From Isoetes taiwanensis (taxonomy: Eukaryota > Streptophyta > Lycopodiopsida > Isoetales > Isoetaceae), in assembly GCA_021234155.1 (NCBI GenBank), contig JAJEKV010000008.1, positions 17,846,042 through 17,910,041 of the forward strand: a DNA stretch of 64,000 nucleotides. Direction: 5' to 3'. Below, one piece after another: positions 20,640 through 32,092 of the stretch. Below the pieces are notes generated by a model, which searched no databases, was not told where the DNA came from, and saw only the letters and a program-made list of their open reading frames with translations. Each line of letters starts with the position of its first letter. Position 1 is the first letter of the stretch. Position numbers and translations under genes: made by a program.

Positions 20640-21417
20640 ATGAAAGCAGGGAAGTGGTAGTGGCAGCAGCAAGAGAGTTAAGCAGATAGACGATTCTGAA
20701 AGTGCCCTGGGTGATGAACCCGTAACCATAACTTACTTGCTCCCAGATGCTATAAAACTTTTAGAAGTGGCGGGGGTTGTTGCAGCAAATGCAATGAGCG
20801 AGGAGGCAGATGTCAAGGCTCAATTAGAAGATGAGAGAAGTCGAAATCTTACTCTTTCAGAGGAGAACCTGCGCTTAAAAGACTGCGCAAATGCTCATGA
20901 CAAAATGGTTGCGGAATTAACGGACACTAAGGATCAGCTTGTGGCTTTGGCTAGGAAGAAAGGAAGGAAGGTATTTTTATCGTCCACGGAGGGAAAATAC
21001 GGTGTTGAGGGTAGATAATGAGCACATACATGTATTGACGAGAGCTCTAGATTCTGATCCCCTTAGAGTCTCAAAGGAGCAGAGTATTGTATACCTCCCT
21101 CCCGAATACCTATGTGAGAGCCAGTGGGAGGATATAAAGAATGGGGACTACAGAAATTGTGCAGGTTATGGAGATAATTTGACTCAAGTTGGTTGATATG
21201 CCTTGGGATGCGGACAGTGTCTGCATTTGAGGTGTTTGTTGGATTGGATGTTGGGCAGGAGGTTTTGTCCAACGGAAGATGGATATATGCCGTGCTTAAT
21301 ATGCAATCACGCATGCCCCCAAAACCACCTCCGATTGCTCGCAGGAGGGACATAAACCTACATGCATTCCAAAGCCAACGCGAAATAGACCTTTGGAGAG
21401 GTGAAGGAACCACATGA
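20640..21417 (+). pseudogene. Coiled-coil plus RING-like relic
   Basis: I do not recognise the parent gene. The frame 20737-21018 carries a coiled-coil heptad pattern (AQLEDERSRNLTLSEENLRL, then KMVAELTDTKDQLVAL). Further on, across a stop (TGA at about 21195), the text is cysteine-rich: CGQCLHLRCLLDW, RRFCPTEDGYMPCLIC, resembling the second half of a RING-type zinc domain, preceded by NCAGYGDN where a first CX2C would be expected with one Cys changed to Tyr. A ~30-bp sliver matching the end of the LINE family (20960-20992, reversed) is embedded and adds foreign codons. It may be a captured host E3-ligase fragment or an extra ORF of a retroelement; low certainty. Confidence 0.4.
20960..20992 (-). 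mobile_element. Minimal LINE tail fragment
   Basis: On the minus strand this reads CCGTGGACGATAAAAATACC followed by TTCCTTCC, the exact last bases of the LINE family seen at 7118-7150 and 59140-59176. Only about 30 bp are present, so it would be an extremely 5'-truncated insertion or a conversion tract. Confidence 0.6.
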
Positions 21418-22439
21418 ATGAGCCTTCCCAATTCATAAGAATGGTTTAGATTTCAACTGCAAAGGAACCAATACTATTGTTTTTGTAAAGTTTATACCAA
21501 CCTAGATCTAGTCATTTTGCAAGTTTTGACAAGATCTCGAGTTGCCAGGAGGGTCAACTCGGTAGGCTTGTCACACATATTGCCACTCATTCTGACCAAA
21601 CTCCTTCACAAACCCCCACTCTGGACCTCTCCTTCGACCACCATTATTTCAAGGTATACTTCTTCCACGTGATGCAACTTCTGTGGCCCCACCATGACCA
21701 CGCATAGTCCCCACATCCCTAGTGATGGTGCATGACCACCGACGCCACTTGATGTAGATGCATGATCAGCTGCCATTCCGGCTGCTATCTGGGGATACTA
21801 TCTCTGCTATTCTAAAGACTCTTTAATCGTCCGAACTAAAGGCCGACGTGTATATGTGCGAAGGAGCAAGCTCACTACGCATATGTTACATTGACATTCC
21901 GTTCGAGCATAAGGAGGGAAGGACATGAACCTATAGGTCTCTAAGGAACAAGGTAGAAACCCAAGGTCAGAAAATCCTGGGAAGGAGTAATCTCACTTCA
22001 TCGATTTCGGCATCAAGCCCAAAACACAAAATGCACACCTCAAAGGCTGATCGTTTCCCAAGGAGTATGTTGACTCAACCTAGTAGTCAACGTTTGAGGT
22101 GAATTCTAAGGCTAAACATGTTTTTCCTATATCTAATATTACAGCTGCTCAAAACAGACTAAACAGTCGCACAAAATCTCAGTTTCGCTTACGCGAAAAT
22201 ATTTTACGCGAAATTTTTTTGGTGCCGAAAATGTTTTTTGCCGTATTTTTGATGTATTATACTTCAAATTTATGCCATATCATTCGAATAATACGTATTG
22301 CATATAAAACATATGTAGTATTGAACCTATCCCTGCAACCCACCTTTGAGGGATTTGCCTTCTGTCAAACCAATATAAGGTGCACTTGCATATAGGGTTG
22401 CCCGGATCTCGGCTTGCAAATGTTTCTAGTTTGGCAACA
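21418..22439. other. No gene recognised
   Basis: Mixed-composition DNA. Around 22190-22230 TTACGCGAAA occurs twice within 20 bases. Open frames are short and without motif. Confidence 0.3.
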
Positions 22440-22668
22440 GGGTAGGAGCTTGAAGAAATCTATCAAAAAAATATTTGGGTTGAAGCGCACAAACCTGATG
22501 AGTTGGAGATGATCCATCGGATTGAATATAACAGGGCAGAAGCTTGAAGAAATCTATCAAAAAAATATTTTTTTGAAGCGCATACACTTGGATGAGTTGG
22601 ACATGATCCGCCGGTTTGAATACATCAGGGAAGTTGAAGAAATCTATCAAGAAAGTATTTGGTTTTTG
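22440..22668 (+). repeat. 94-bp tandem repeat, 2.4 copies, coding-like
   Basis: Copies start at 22440, 22534 and 22628 (partial). Each carries GAAGAAATCTATCAAAAAAA and GATGAGTTGGA.ATGATCC. In one frame copy 1 reads ELEEIYQKNIWVEAHKPDEL and copy 2 reads KLEEIYQKNIFLKRIHLDEL. As 94 is not a multiple of three, the array frameshifts itself. It is probably a duplicated exon piece of a helical protein. Confidence 0.6.
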
Positions 22669-22749
22669 GTTTGCAACAACAGCAACAGAAGATGCAGGAC
22701 GACATTCTTTAAGGAATGGAAATCCCAAAACTAGAGCCAAAGAAACCAA

Positions 22750-24254
22750 AATGGTAGGAAGAGCCGAGACCTGGCAGCATTATGTTTTGCATTGAAAGAG
22801 GATCCACTCGACTGAATGCATGCAATCTTCAGAAGATATTCGATGCAACTCAATATAGAAACTAATACAGAAAAAGAATCTTTTTTTTGCTCTTAGCAAA
22901 AGAGGATCCCAGTCTTAGATTCGTTTTTTCCATGTATTATAGCGTTCGGTTCATCTTTCATTGCAAGCCATCGATGTGGGGAATATTCCTGGCATTGTAC
23001 CAAATCGATGGCCCACATCATTTACAACAAAAAGGAGACAAACTTTTTCAATGGTGCACCTTGACCTCAATGGTCTAAAACCACAATATCATTAAACGAG
23101 AGAATTTACATAAGCCTTGGTAGGCAAAACAAAGATGCAAAAGAATCGAGATACATGTGTCTATTTACAAAACATCTAACAACGCCACAAGGATAATAAG
23201 GCCTGCGGGTTGCCCCATTTTGTTCGGAGATTTGGCGAACTCGAGATAAAGCGCCAAAACCGAAATCTTCCTTTCCGGTGCAAGTTGAAAAACAACAAAT
23301 AGAAATTTCTTCATATATGCAAGAACGAGCTTATCCATTTAAATGTTTGGTTCCTCCTAACTTAGCACACTATATTCTATATCTTGCCCGAAGCAACATC
23401 CGCAAGCACAAGGCATACAATCTTTAGATGGGCCAAGTACAAATTAAAACAAAGAAAGAAAATGGTAGGGCTCGCCCGCAATCAAGCAAATCCCTATTTT
23501 AGGCCCGTGCAACCGCTTTGAAGATACTAAAGTATGCCTCCCGTAAGAAAGCCGATTGCGATGCAAGCAAAGTATGCAGATGCTACCCGATTGCCTTTTC
23601 CTAAATCTCTGCTAAACACAAACCAGGCTCCATATGGATAATGGCGGCGAACCGCACCATCTCAGAAACAAATTGGCATGTAGCACTAACCACCGCCTGA
23701 ACCAACCAGCCCAAAACGAAAATAGCACATCAGATGCCCGCAAATTCGTCTCGAAGCAACTCCCATTACGCCCGACCGAACCTCGCATAAACACACCGCG
23801 AGAATTTAGCAAAAATCGAACCACGCTCACCAACATCCTCCATCGCCTCCCAAGCTCCCCGCAGAATCGGCGTCGCGCTACCAGAGGAGAAATCAGACAC
23901 GCAATAAAGCCGATGCGTTGGCCTTCCTGTCCCTGCCGCCCCTGCATACACGGTGGGAGGACATCAAATGCCTCGTGCCTTCAAATTCGGGTCAGGAGTT
24001 CGGACTTTTTACAAAAAATATCCATGCAAAAAAAAGCTAATTTCAAACCACCCAAAATAGCATGAAACACTGAGCTCCTCTCATGGCGAATTATCGCGCT
24101 TTTTATACAATACTATACGGAATCATAGTCCCAACCACCGCCTCGAAACCCTCCCCCACCCCAAAACGAAAATAGCACACTATATCCAGCCAGTCTCGTT
24201 ATGTCCAATAATCTTATGAGTATATTCGAGTTCCCTCACTACGATTCCTAGGGT
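22750..24254. other. Intergenic region upstream of rps10
   Basis: 22750-23580 is AT-rich with no gene. From about 23600 composition becomes GC-rich, as is common near plant promoters. A block CCCAAAACGAAAATAGCACA preceded by AACCACCGCCT occurs twice (about 23687-23732 and 24132-24182). The open frames on both strands between 23612 and 24065 overlap each other and have no domain, so I treat neither as a gene. Confidence 0.4.
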
Positions 24255-24326
24255 ATGCCCTTCGGGCAACCCCAAAAAGAATTCGATACTTTTTTGGAAC
24301 ATGAGCTCTTAGGGTTTCAACTGGAC

Positions 24327-24980
24327 ATGGCGATGCTTCTCCGGCAAGCCCGCCATAGCAGCTTGGTTTCCAAACACCTGATAGGGCCTCGTTGTCCTTG
24401 GCTGCGTCGCAATGCTGCGGTGAGTTCTTTAACTTCAAAAAGTGGTCCTGAAAATGGTGATCTAGGCGCAGGTGAAACAAATACAGACATTGGGGTTGTC
24501 GATGCGGCTGCGGAGACCAGAATCGACGATTCTGGCGAGACATTAGGTATGGTTGAGGATATCCTTGCTGGTGGTTTTGAAGTAGGTGGTGCTGCCAGGA
24601 AGTATGCAGAAACAAAAGCAAAACTTTTGGCTGACTATAAAAATAAGAGATCTAGTAAAGCCAAGATGTACATTGAGATTAAGTCTTTTGACAGTTTAAG
24701 TAGGTTCAACCTTGGGAATCTGCGCAATGCTCATGTGGTTGGACTGCCGACAACCCGAAGCTTGTACACAGTTTTAAGGTCGCCTCATATTGATAAGAAA
24801 TCTAGGGAACAGTTTGAAACAAGGGTGCATAAGACCCTTGTAGTGATCGATACTCAGGCACATAAAATGGAGGACAAATTGAAATGGTTACTGCGCCATG
24901 ACATACCTGGGGTTCAGTTGAAAGTTACATGTCACTATCAGACCCGCCTGGCAATGCCACCTCCAAGTAATGCTTCATGA
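24327..24980 (+). CDS. rps10: Mitochondrial ribosomal protein S10, nuclear-encoded
   Basis: This is a component of the mitochondrial small ribosomal subunit (uS10), made in the cytosol and imported. The S10 domain spans about residues 113-201 of 217: [10 protein letters not shown] strand, [20 protein letters not shown] loop, [20 protein letters not shown], and the C-terminal DIPGVQLKV strand. The [19 protein letters not shown] block is diagnostic of plant mitochondrial S10. The frame is open upstream to 24255, but I chose ATG 24327 because the N-terminus then is [20 protein letters not shown], rich in Arg/Ser and without acidic residues, as in mitochondrial presequences. A linker of low complexity (residues 40-90) separates it from the domain. 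No stop or frameshift. Transfer of rps10 from mitochondrion to nucleus is well known in plants. A donor-like GCG|GTGAGT lies at about 24418, but splicing there is not needed. Confidence 0.9.
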   Translation: MAMLLRQARHSSLVSKHLIGPRCPWLRRNAAVSSLTSKSGPENGDLGAGETNTDIGVVDAAAETRIDDSGETLGMVEDILAGGFEVGGAARKYAETKAKLLADYKNKRSSKAKMYIEIKSFDSLSRFNLGNLRNAHVVGLPTTRSLYTVLRSPHIDKKSREQFETRVHKTLVVIDTQAHKMEDKLKWLLRHDIPGVQLKVTCHYQTRLAMPPPSNAS

Positions 24981-25027
24981 CAAATCAACAGTCAGCTCTT
25001 TATTTCACGACGACTGGTTTATGCAAG

Positions 25028-25347
25028 GTAACTTTCAGTTGCATTGTATGGTCATTTTATATTGAGATATGGCCAATTGGGTTTGAAATATGCAGTGATC
25101 TTTGTTAATTTTTTCGTCATTTTCATTGAGACCTGGCACAAGCTTGCTTTCTTCCATCATTGCAACACGATGTTGTCTTTTTCTGTTGCGCTCCCAAAGT
25201 TGCAGCTTCTTGTTTGGACTTGGTTGTTTTTGTAACAGTAGGAGCAGAATTCCATAACACCAATCTTACTAAGTGCAGTATCTGGGTATGTCCACGGGTA
25301 AGGCAGAATCTAGGAAATTCTGCAACCTGGGCTATGCCCTATTGTAG
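25028..25347 (+). other. Probable 3'-UTR intron of rps10
   Basis: The sequence GCAAG|GTAACT after the stop codon and CCCTATTGTAG|GATATG at 25347 form a good donor/acceptor pair around a T-rich stretch of 320 bp. This would join the rps10 stop-codon region to a downstream exon containing a small ORF. Inferred from consensus only. Confidence 0.45.
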
Positions 25348-25350
25348 GAT

Positions 25351-25548
25351 ATGCCGAGCCTAAAGACTGGACGAAGACCATTCCCTGGTTTGGAAATTTT
25401 CAAGCTCGGCCATCCTTTTCGATCTGCGATAACACCTGACATATCTTGTGCTGTAAACAGAGTTATCAAGTTTATGAGCAACCTGGGAATAAATGATCCA
25501 TCTTTTCGGGTTAAGTCTCAAGAGTCCTATATGAAGAAGCATCGGTGA
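25351..25548 (+). CDS. Small ORF in the rps10 downstream exon
   Basis: The ORF has 65 codons beginning MPSLKTGRRPFPGLEIFKLG and ending QESYMKKHR. Composition is protein-like (mixed hydrophobic and basic, PFPGLEIFKLGHPFRSA) and unlike translated AT-rich spacer, but I know no family. It begins three bases after a probable splice acceptor, so it may be part of a bicistronic transcript, the last exon of a different splice form, or a relic. Confidence 0.35.
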   Translation: MPSLKTGRRPFPGLEIFKLGHPFRSAITPDISCAVNRVIKFMSNLGINDPSFRVKSQESYMKKHR

Positions 25549-25559
25549 ACAAAAAGAAT

Positions 25560-26350
25560 GTGCTTTTAAATGTGGCGCAATGTACGCTGCACCGAATAAG
25601 TAGTAGAAGAATATGAAAATATATGAATATTGTGCTCCTCTTGTAACAAGAACAGCTAGGCTGCTTATCATTGCCGCATCAATCACATTCCAGTTCATTA
25701 TAACCATATCTGCTAACAAACTTCATTCAACTTCTAGCTCAATATTTATGATATATTCATAAAGCACTTCCTAGACATCTCTTCAATCACCGTCTCCAAG
25801 CTTTTTGGTATTACATCTTTTCTTAGCTTGAAGCTTGAAGGGATGGCACAGAATTCAAACTTTGACAAGTCAGCAACTGCTCTTAGATATAGGTACTGCC
25901 AAAAGTTTCTCCATGGATAGTGGATGTGGGTAGATGCCTAAAGTTTCTCCACTGATATCTTCGATGTATTTATCTTATTCCAGTTCAATCAGATGTACAT
26001 TTATATTCATGCACTCTATTACACATTTGTTCACCTTCTTTAGTACTTATTTATTCACATAATGCATATCTTAAATATATGTACACATAGACGATCCTCT
26101 TTTAGTGCTTTCAAATAGTTTGTACCATACACAAGTTAGTTAACTTGCTTATGCCGCGTTCCTAACAGAACCATACCAGGGTGGATGACATGGATAAAAA
26201 AGTGGGGATAGGCCAATGGTTCGACTTTAATTTTTGGTTGACTCTTTTGCATATTGAAAAAAGAAATTCTATAATTTTCGGTTGGCTCTTTTGCATGTGG
26301 AAAAAAGAAACTTCTTTAATTTTTGTTGCTGAAAAAAGAAACTAGTAGAA
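25560..26350. other. No gene recognised
   Basis: AT-rich sequence. Near its right end, TTGGTTGACTCTTTTGCATATTG and GTTGGCTCTTTTGCATGTGG form an imperfect ~65-bp direct repeat (26225-26320) next to the Helitron end. Confidence 0.3.
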
Positions 26351-26379
26351 CTAGTAACAGGTGCCCGGCATTGCCGGGC
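26351..26379 (-). mobile_element. 3' end of a minus-strand Helitron
   Basis: Read on the minus strand: hairpin GCCCGGC-AAT-GCCGGGC (7-bp perfect stem), spacer ACCTGTTA, CTAG, then T. It is nearly identical to 2669-2697 in inverse orientation. The element body extends to the right for an unknown distance; I could not find a convincing 5' TC end or any Rep/helicase coding sequence. Confidence 0.75.
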
Positions 26380-29300
26380 ATAAGTATGGTTCTATGTGGG
26401 AACCATGAAGTTGTAGACAAAGTTATAATAATTAGCTATACTTTGAGGTGGAAGGAAGAGAGGAATAGGAGATGGGAGATGGTGACGGTTGTTGCCTAGT
26501 GTTGCTGGGCTCTAACACCGCTACATTATGTTGGGTTTGTTGTGTAGATGTCAGTGTCATAGCTAGGCTTTAATAGTATTTATGGTCTATGTTGTTGTTG
26601 TGTATAAATAGTTCTATAAGGCGTGGGTACAAAAAGGCGTACAAAGCATTCATATAAACATGAATATTAACCATCTCACTAATACATTATCTATGAGTCA
26701 ACGTATATTTTGAACCTTGAAAATGGTTCCTAGGTAATACAGGTATGTTTCAATTTTTAAGTGCTTGAAAACATGAGTTAGAGAACCTTATTTGATATTT
26801 GGACTAAAAGTTTTGATCTAATTAAATAAAAGCTTTGGAGTTGCACTATGAATAACCATTTTTCTTATACTAAAACATGATGAACATCCAAATGTATGAA
26901 GTCGGCACATTTAATATTGGAGCAAAGTTGGTTCTTTGAAGCAATGTTGTATTATTCTGAATCATCATCGTATACCCCCACAATATCGCCCTTCGTAGCT
27001 TAATTTATTGCCCTCAATTTACATTACTTCACATAAAAATTGTGTTCGTTGCAATGGATATGTAACTTTACTATTACAACTACATTGTTGCACAGCCTCG
27101 CATCGATAAGAACTTTTATTTAACATATTTATTTAATATTTTAGATCACTAATTTCGATAAAGAAAACTTGTAAAAGTTGCAATGTATCACATGCAATTC
27201 CCAATGATGTTCCACTTTGCCCAGTATTGCATATTATTGCATGTGCAACATTAATGGGACTGGCATACAAATGCATAAATCGAAGAGATCAAGAAAGAAA
27301 CAAATGTGTCAAGAATGTCTTCCTTTTCTGGGCCTAAAGCAACTCTGTCAAAATGATTTATCTTCGATTTTTAAAAGACAGCACCAACAATGACTTTTAT
27401 CCTCTAATTTTAGAAGACAATCCAACAAATCTATGTTGTATCAGGATATATATCTCATAACTAAGGGGATATGAAGAATATCAATAGCTTTATCCTAAGA
27501 TCTGAAGAATATCAATAGCTTTATCCTTTGCTATCAATACTCCCAATAGCCCATTCTAACCCTATAGAAGAATATTCCACATTATAATAGGCCCCGACAG
27601 ATTCAACTTCTGCCTTTAGAGACAAATCAAAACTCTGTTAGTTTACGCTGGCGGTAAACAAAGAACATAATATTATGAATCTCCCATTGCAGCATGTACT
27701 TAAATGTATTTATGGATCTACCAGGAACTTCAACATCAATGGGAAAAGAACTGACTTGAAGGCATATTCTGGATGTAAAGAATCTGTCAACTCACATTCT
27801 GTTGTCCGGTATACAATAGAAGTCAGTTGCTAAAACTGCATCTTGAAGCCACGATCTTCAAGGATTAAAGAATTTTCTAAAACAAACACCACCTACAATG
27901 TAATTATTCTTAGATAGAAAAAACCAATAAAATAAATTCTAAATTGCATATTTAGACTAACTTGGAAGTGGCTATATTGTCAGGCTGCCTGATAGGAGCT
28001 TTACCTGGCCTTCACATTTGCTCTGAAGTAAATGCATGCAAATAGCAAAGGTATGAATGGGTCAACATCCTGGAACATCGTTCATGGCAAGAAATCAAAA
28101 TGAGCATGCATATCTTATGAGTGGTATTAATGGATTTGCTGAGATAACAATGTTACCTGCAAATAGACACCAAGAATTAGCTATTTACTCTAAAGTCCAA
28201 CCTGTTCAAACAACTCAATGGATTAGATCGATGGAGTGCATGTCCAGAAAATTTACAAAATTGAGTACTATGACGTATCTAGATTCTTGCAGAATCAAAA
28301 TATGAACAAATACATTAGTTAAGAAAAATAGTCCTTTTCCTTTGATAGGAAGCCACTTTGACTGCAAAGAGACAATGCTGTCTAGTGCCTTTAACATGAA
28401 TTAGCTGCACAATGTTGTAAAAACAAATATGTAGATGTGTCAATACATTCCTATTGGCAGTTGATATGGGACTTCCTGTGAGATTCTTCACTCACATTCA
28501 GGCCATTCTGATAATGGATTCTACCAGAGCTACTTTCAAATATCGAGTCTAAGAAGGGACCAAATTTGCCAAAGTAACCATAGAGCTCTTTGAATACAAA
28601 TAAATATAAAGTTTTTGGTGCTTAAAACAATTATTCTAGAGAATTGCTCCTAGCTAGGCAAGCTCAGGACAAAGAATGCAAGGCTAAGTTCCAGCCTTGA
28701 GATGCGAATAACCATATGTGTTGCAGTTGCTAAACCTGCCACAATTCTTCACGATGTCTTATGGCTATATTATGAACTAAATTTAAATACTAAATATCTA
28801 TGTGGAACCATATCCAGCACTTCCTATTTATTTATGAAAAAATCACTGCATTGGCAAATATTAAGGGGGTAGCTGGAGCAATAGCTGCACCTAAAAGAAG
28901 CCAATCTAGGAGTGCTTGGGGCAGTCTGTCGGGTGCTTGCTCCACCTGGTTGCACAGTCAACCATTCTAGCAATGCCTCATACCAGAATTTTGAATGCAT
29001 GGACGAATCTTGTTGGGCAGATTACATGGCTGTTCTGCTATTCTAGCACTACGAACTGCTTTGATTAGACAGTCAAAATGAAAAATACCTCTTCCAGAGA
29101 GTGTATGAGATTATGAGATTATGAGATTGCAAGGCTCCACTATGATGACTATACCCCAGAGCCAGATGGGTTCTGTATGCCTATGCATAAAAACTACTTA
29201 CCAACAAATATTAGATTCGCTTAAAACTCCGGCATGTGTGGTCAATCAGGAGCCAAAGAACACTATCAAAGAGTAGGTTTATAGACTGTAGGTTAGCAGG

Positions 29301-30165
29301 CAACCACTAAAGCGTAAAAGGTACTGCCCAAACTATGAAAGAAGACTCGAAGCTCTGCATGCAACCAAAGAGCATCTCGATTCTGCAATCGTTCAATACA
29401 GAGATAACTCGAACAACTTGCATCTTGAATACACACCAGATTGGCATCAGCAGTGGGACAAAACGTGGCTCTCATGCCGTGTTCCGTTCCGCCTAGAATT
29501 AGGGACGAACAACCTGAGAGCCCCAAAATTTGAGTTTCCAAATCATAGTAGAAACAGCATGCCCGATTTTTGGCTACCGGAAAATTTTTCTGTTGACAAA
29601 AGCCCCCATAACCTTGGAAACAATAGCTGAAACAAAAATCCAAAAAGTTTTCCACCAGCCGGGAAAACCAAATTTAAACAATAGATAAGGCGTTGCGCAC
29701 GAGGGGTTGCCCTTGGCCTGAGAGTGTGTCTTCACGTTTTTTGCGGGTTTATCTTCATGTTTTTTGGGGTTCTACAGATAGAATCACCAACCGTTGGAAT
29801 TGCACCACATGAGCCTCTCAAGGGTGGTGGCTATTAAGTTTTGTCCTTAGTGAGATGTGCAACATCATGATATTAATTCTTTTGCGTCGCCTTGCAGTGT
29901 CATTTGCATGCAAAGTACCAGAGACAAAAAAAATTAACAGAAAAAACATCGCTTACAACAAGAACTTTATTTTTGATACAAAGATGGCCTTCACAATTTA
30001 CAAATAGCACCCATTAAGTTTAGAGCATGATATACATTACGATTTTTAGTCCATATTGGGTTGTCCCTAGGGGGCAAATTGCCACTCACGTGGGTTTTTG
30101 GCATATTCCAAAGATATGTTAGTATATGCTTAGAATATTCAAAAACCACTCCAAACCTATCGCCC
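26380..30165. other. Large AT-rich stretch, no gene recognised
   Basis: This stretch may contain the body of the minus-strand Helitron. Open frames are short. A GAGATTATGAGATTATGAGATT triplet occurs at 29108-29130. The 120-codon minus frame at 29293-29655 has no known domain. Confidence 0.3.
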
Positions 30166-30304
30166 TTAAACTGCCGGTCACCTCTGTTAATGTGCAAGGC
30201 CTATTTCTGCTCTTCATACCGTGTAACCGGATCATTAAACTGCCGGTCACCTCTGTTAATGTGCGAGGCCTATCGCTGCTCTTCATACCGTGTAACCGGA
30301 TCAT
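30166..30304. repeat. 69-bp tandem duplication
   Basis: TTAAACTGCCGGTCACCTCT starts at 30166 and again at 30235; the two 69-bp units differ at about four positions. The length is a multiple of three, so the overlapping open frames on both strands stay open through both copies. Confidence 0.8.
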
Positions 30305-30849
30305 GAAGAGCCCAAATTGGGCCACAGGCGACAGCAAGTGCAGCTCGTGATGATCTGTTGCACGCTGCATCTGAAAAGATAGAAAAAGGTTTTGTTCTCG
30401 GAACACCACATCAATCAAACATCCTGCGTCAGGGGACTCAGCCTAGTTCTAGTAGCCATTGTCTGCATGCTTATTATGCTTGAAATACAGCAGAACACTT
30501 TGGATTGAGTGTTTACCATTGTCCTTGATGTTTTATTTCTCGGGGACGTGCTCACTGTGCTAGATTGAGAGGAGGTAGAATTGCGCCCTCATCGCGATGG
30601 ACTAAAACTCGTCAAAGCTCGTGTTAAAAGGCTTTGCTAGTTATGTTGATGCCAAGTTTTTTGACGTCTTCCCTCCTTCTAAAGGTATTCCACTCTCACT
30701 TCGGTCATTTTGTTAGAATAAGAACTATCTGCATAGGTGGAAGGATTAAACAAATCACTTATATCAAACGCACTCTACATAGTTTATCAATTAGGTCTAT
30801 TGTTGTTTCCTTGATTGCAATGCCCAAAACATGTATTTAAGCTATCAAC

Positions 30850-30864
30850 AAACTATAACTATCA
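30850..30864 (+). repeat. Target-site duplication of LINE-A, left copy
   Basis: AAACTATAACTATCA matches AAACTATAACTCTCA at 41205-41219 with one mismatch. Confidence 0.75.
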
Positions 30865-31318
30865 CTGATTTTAGCCACTCCTTTATGCGCCCATCCCCCC
30901 TTGTAGAGAGAGAATCTATCTCTCTGTTCAAGCCCCCCTTTACTGGATTAGAACTGCAGTGACTGTCGGTCCCCTTGTAGAAGGGGACACTAGATTCTGT
31001 TAGGCATGGGAAGCTTGGAATGTGGCAGAAGAAGACCTTTTGGATACGGTTAGGCATGGGAAGCTTGGACTGTGGCAGAAGAAGACCTTCTTTGATCGTG
31101 ACTTTTCATCATAGCCTGATAGATATGGAAGGATTTTAGTTTCTGGAGCATTGGCAGCAGTTGCCTTTATATACGACTCCAATCAGTAGTCCTTTAATAT
31201 CTAATCTCGACAATCATCTCTCTACGCCACCCTTTTCTTTTCTCTCCAGCTCTTAACTGATCTCCCTGTTAGAAGTTCTTGTGCTCCTTTTTCATAAAAT
31301 CTCAAATGTCTGTGCTTC

Positions 31319-31699
31319 ATGGGGCTACCTCTGCCATTATCTATAGCTTGCTCTGAATCCAGCTCTTCTATTCCATCGGCGAATACTCCCATCCCTCCCT
31401 CAATCTCTCCTGTGGCAGAGCTCTCTAAATATTTTGTGATCTTCTATAATCTGGATCAAATTTGCTGTAGTTGGCTGGAAGGATCTACAGTGGATCTCTG
31501 GGCCTTCCTTGTGGATGAATCAGTCTTCCCAGATATCTTCTTCATTGATGAGCAGTCTGGTCCTACTAGCAACACCCTTGCATCCTCCATTGAGCTCAAA
31601 ATCGCCCACCTGGGTTCAGACCGTCCTCCAAAAGTGAAGTTTATAATTTATTCTGATCAACTTACTGACTTCGTTACTTTGGAGCTTTATAGAGTCTAA
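31319..31699 (+). CDS. Short ORF upstream of LINE-A ORF1
   Basis: A 126-codon frame in the leader, Ser/Pro-rich at the N-terminus (SSIPSANTPIPPSISP), then a folded-looking part (FVIFYNLDQICCSWLE). No known domain. It may be the start of the ancestral ORF1, since related open text continues to about 32060 in other frames, or a leader ORF. Confidence 0.35.
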   Translation: MGLPLPLSIACSESSSSIPSANTPIPPSISPVAELSKYFVIFYNLDQICCSWLEGSTVDLWAFLVDESVFPDIFFIDEQSGPTSNTLASSIELKIAHLGSDRPPKVKFIIYSDQLTDFVTLELYRV

Positions 31700-32092
31700 T
31701 GTGGTGTTTCCATGGAGTATCTGCTGCTCTCTACTGATTCTAGTCCCTCAAATCTCTGAAGCTTCCATTTCTGAGTCTCCCAGTCCTATTTCCCCATCTT
31801 CTGTGTCTCCCCAAGGTTCGTCTTCTCCACAAGGTTCTCTAACCATTGTCCGATCGGCCTGTTTATTTGGTGGGGTTTTGTTCAAGGCCTTGTGGACCAG
31901 CTTTGGGCTACTATTATTGACAACAGGTTTCTTTTCCCTGATCAGTCACAGGCGGCCTTGCTGTTTTTGGTGACCCATTCCAGATCAGAAGACAAGTTAG
32001 GCAGCTTGTTTTTGGAGACCAGGCTATTGAACCCGTCCAATCTGTTCTAGTCACTTGTACTTGGCAAGCTAGCTTGTATTGGCTAGAGCTCT

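Noticed and set aside
23612-24065. ORFs of 111 and 143 codons on opposite strands upstream of rps10
   Set aside because: They overlap each other, reflect a GC-rich promoter-like region and have no recognisable domain.
29293-29655. 120-codon minus-strand ORF
   Set aside because: Cys/Phe-rich but no motif spacing of a known zinc or secreted family; overlapping plus frame equally open.
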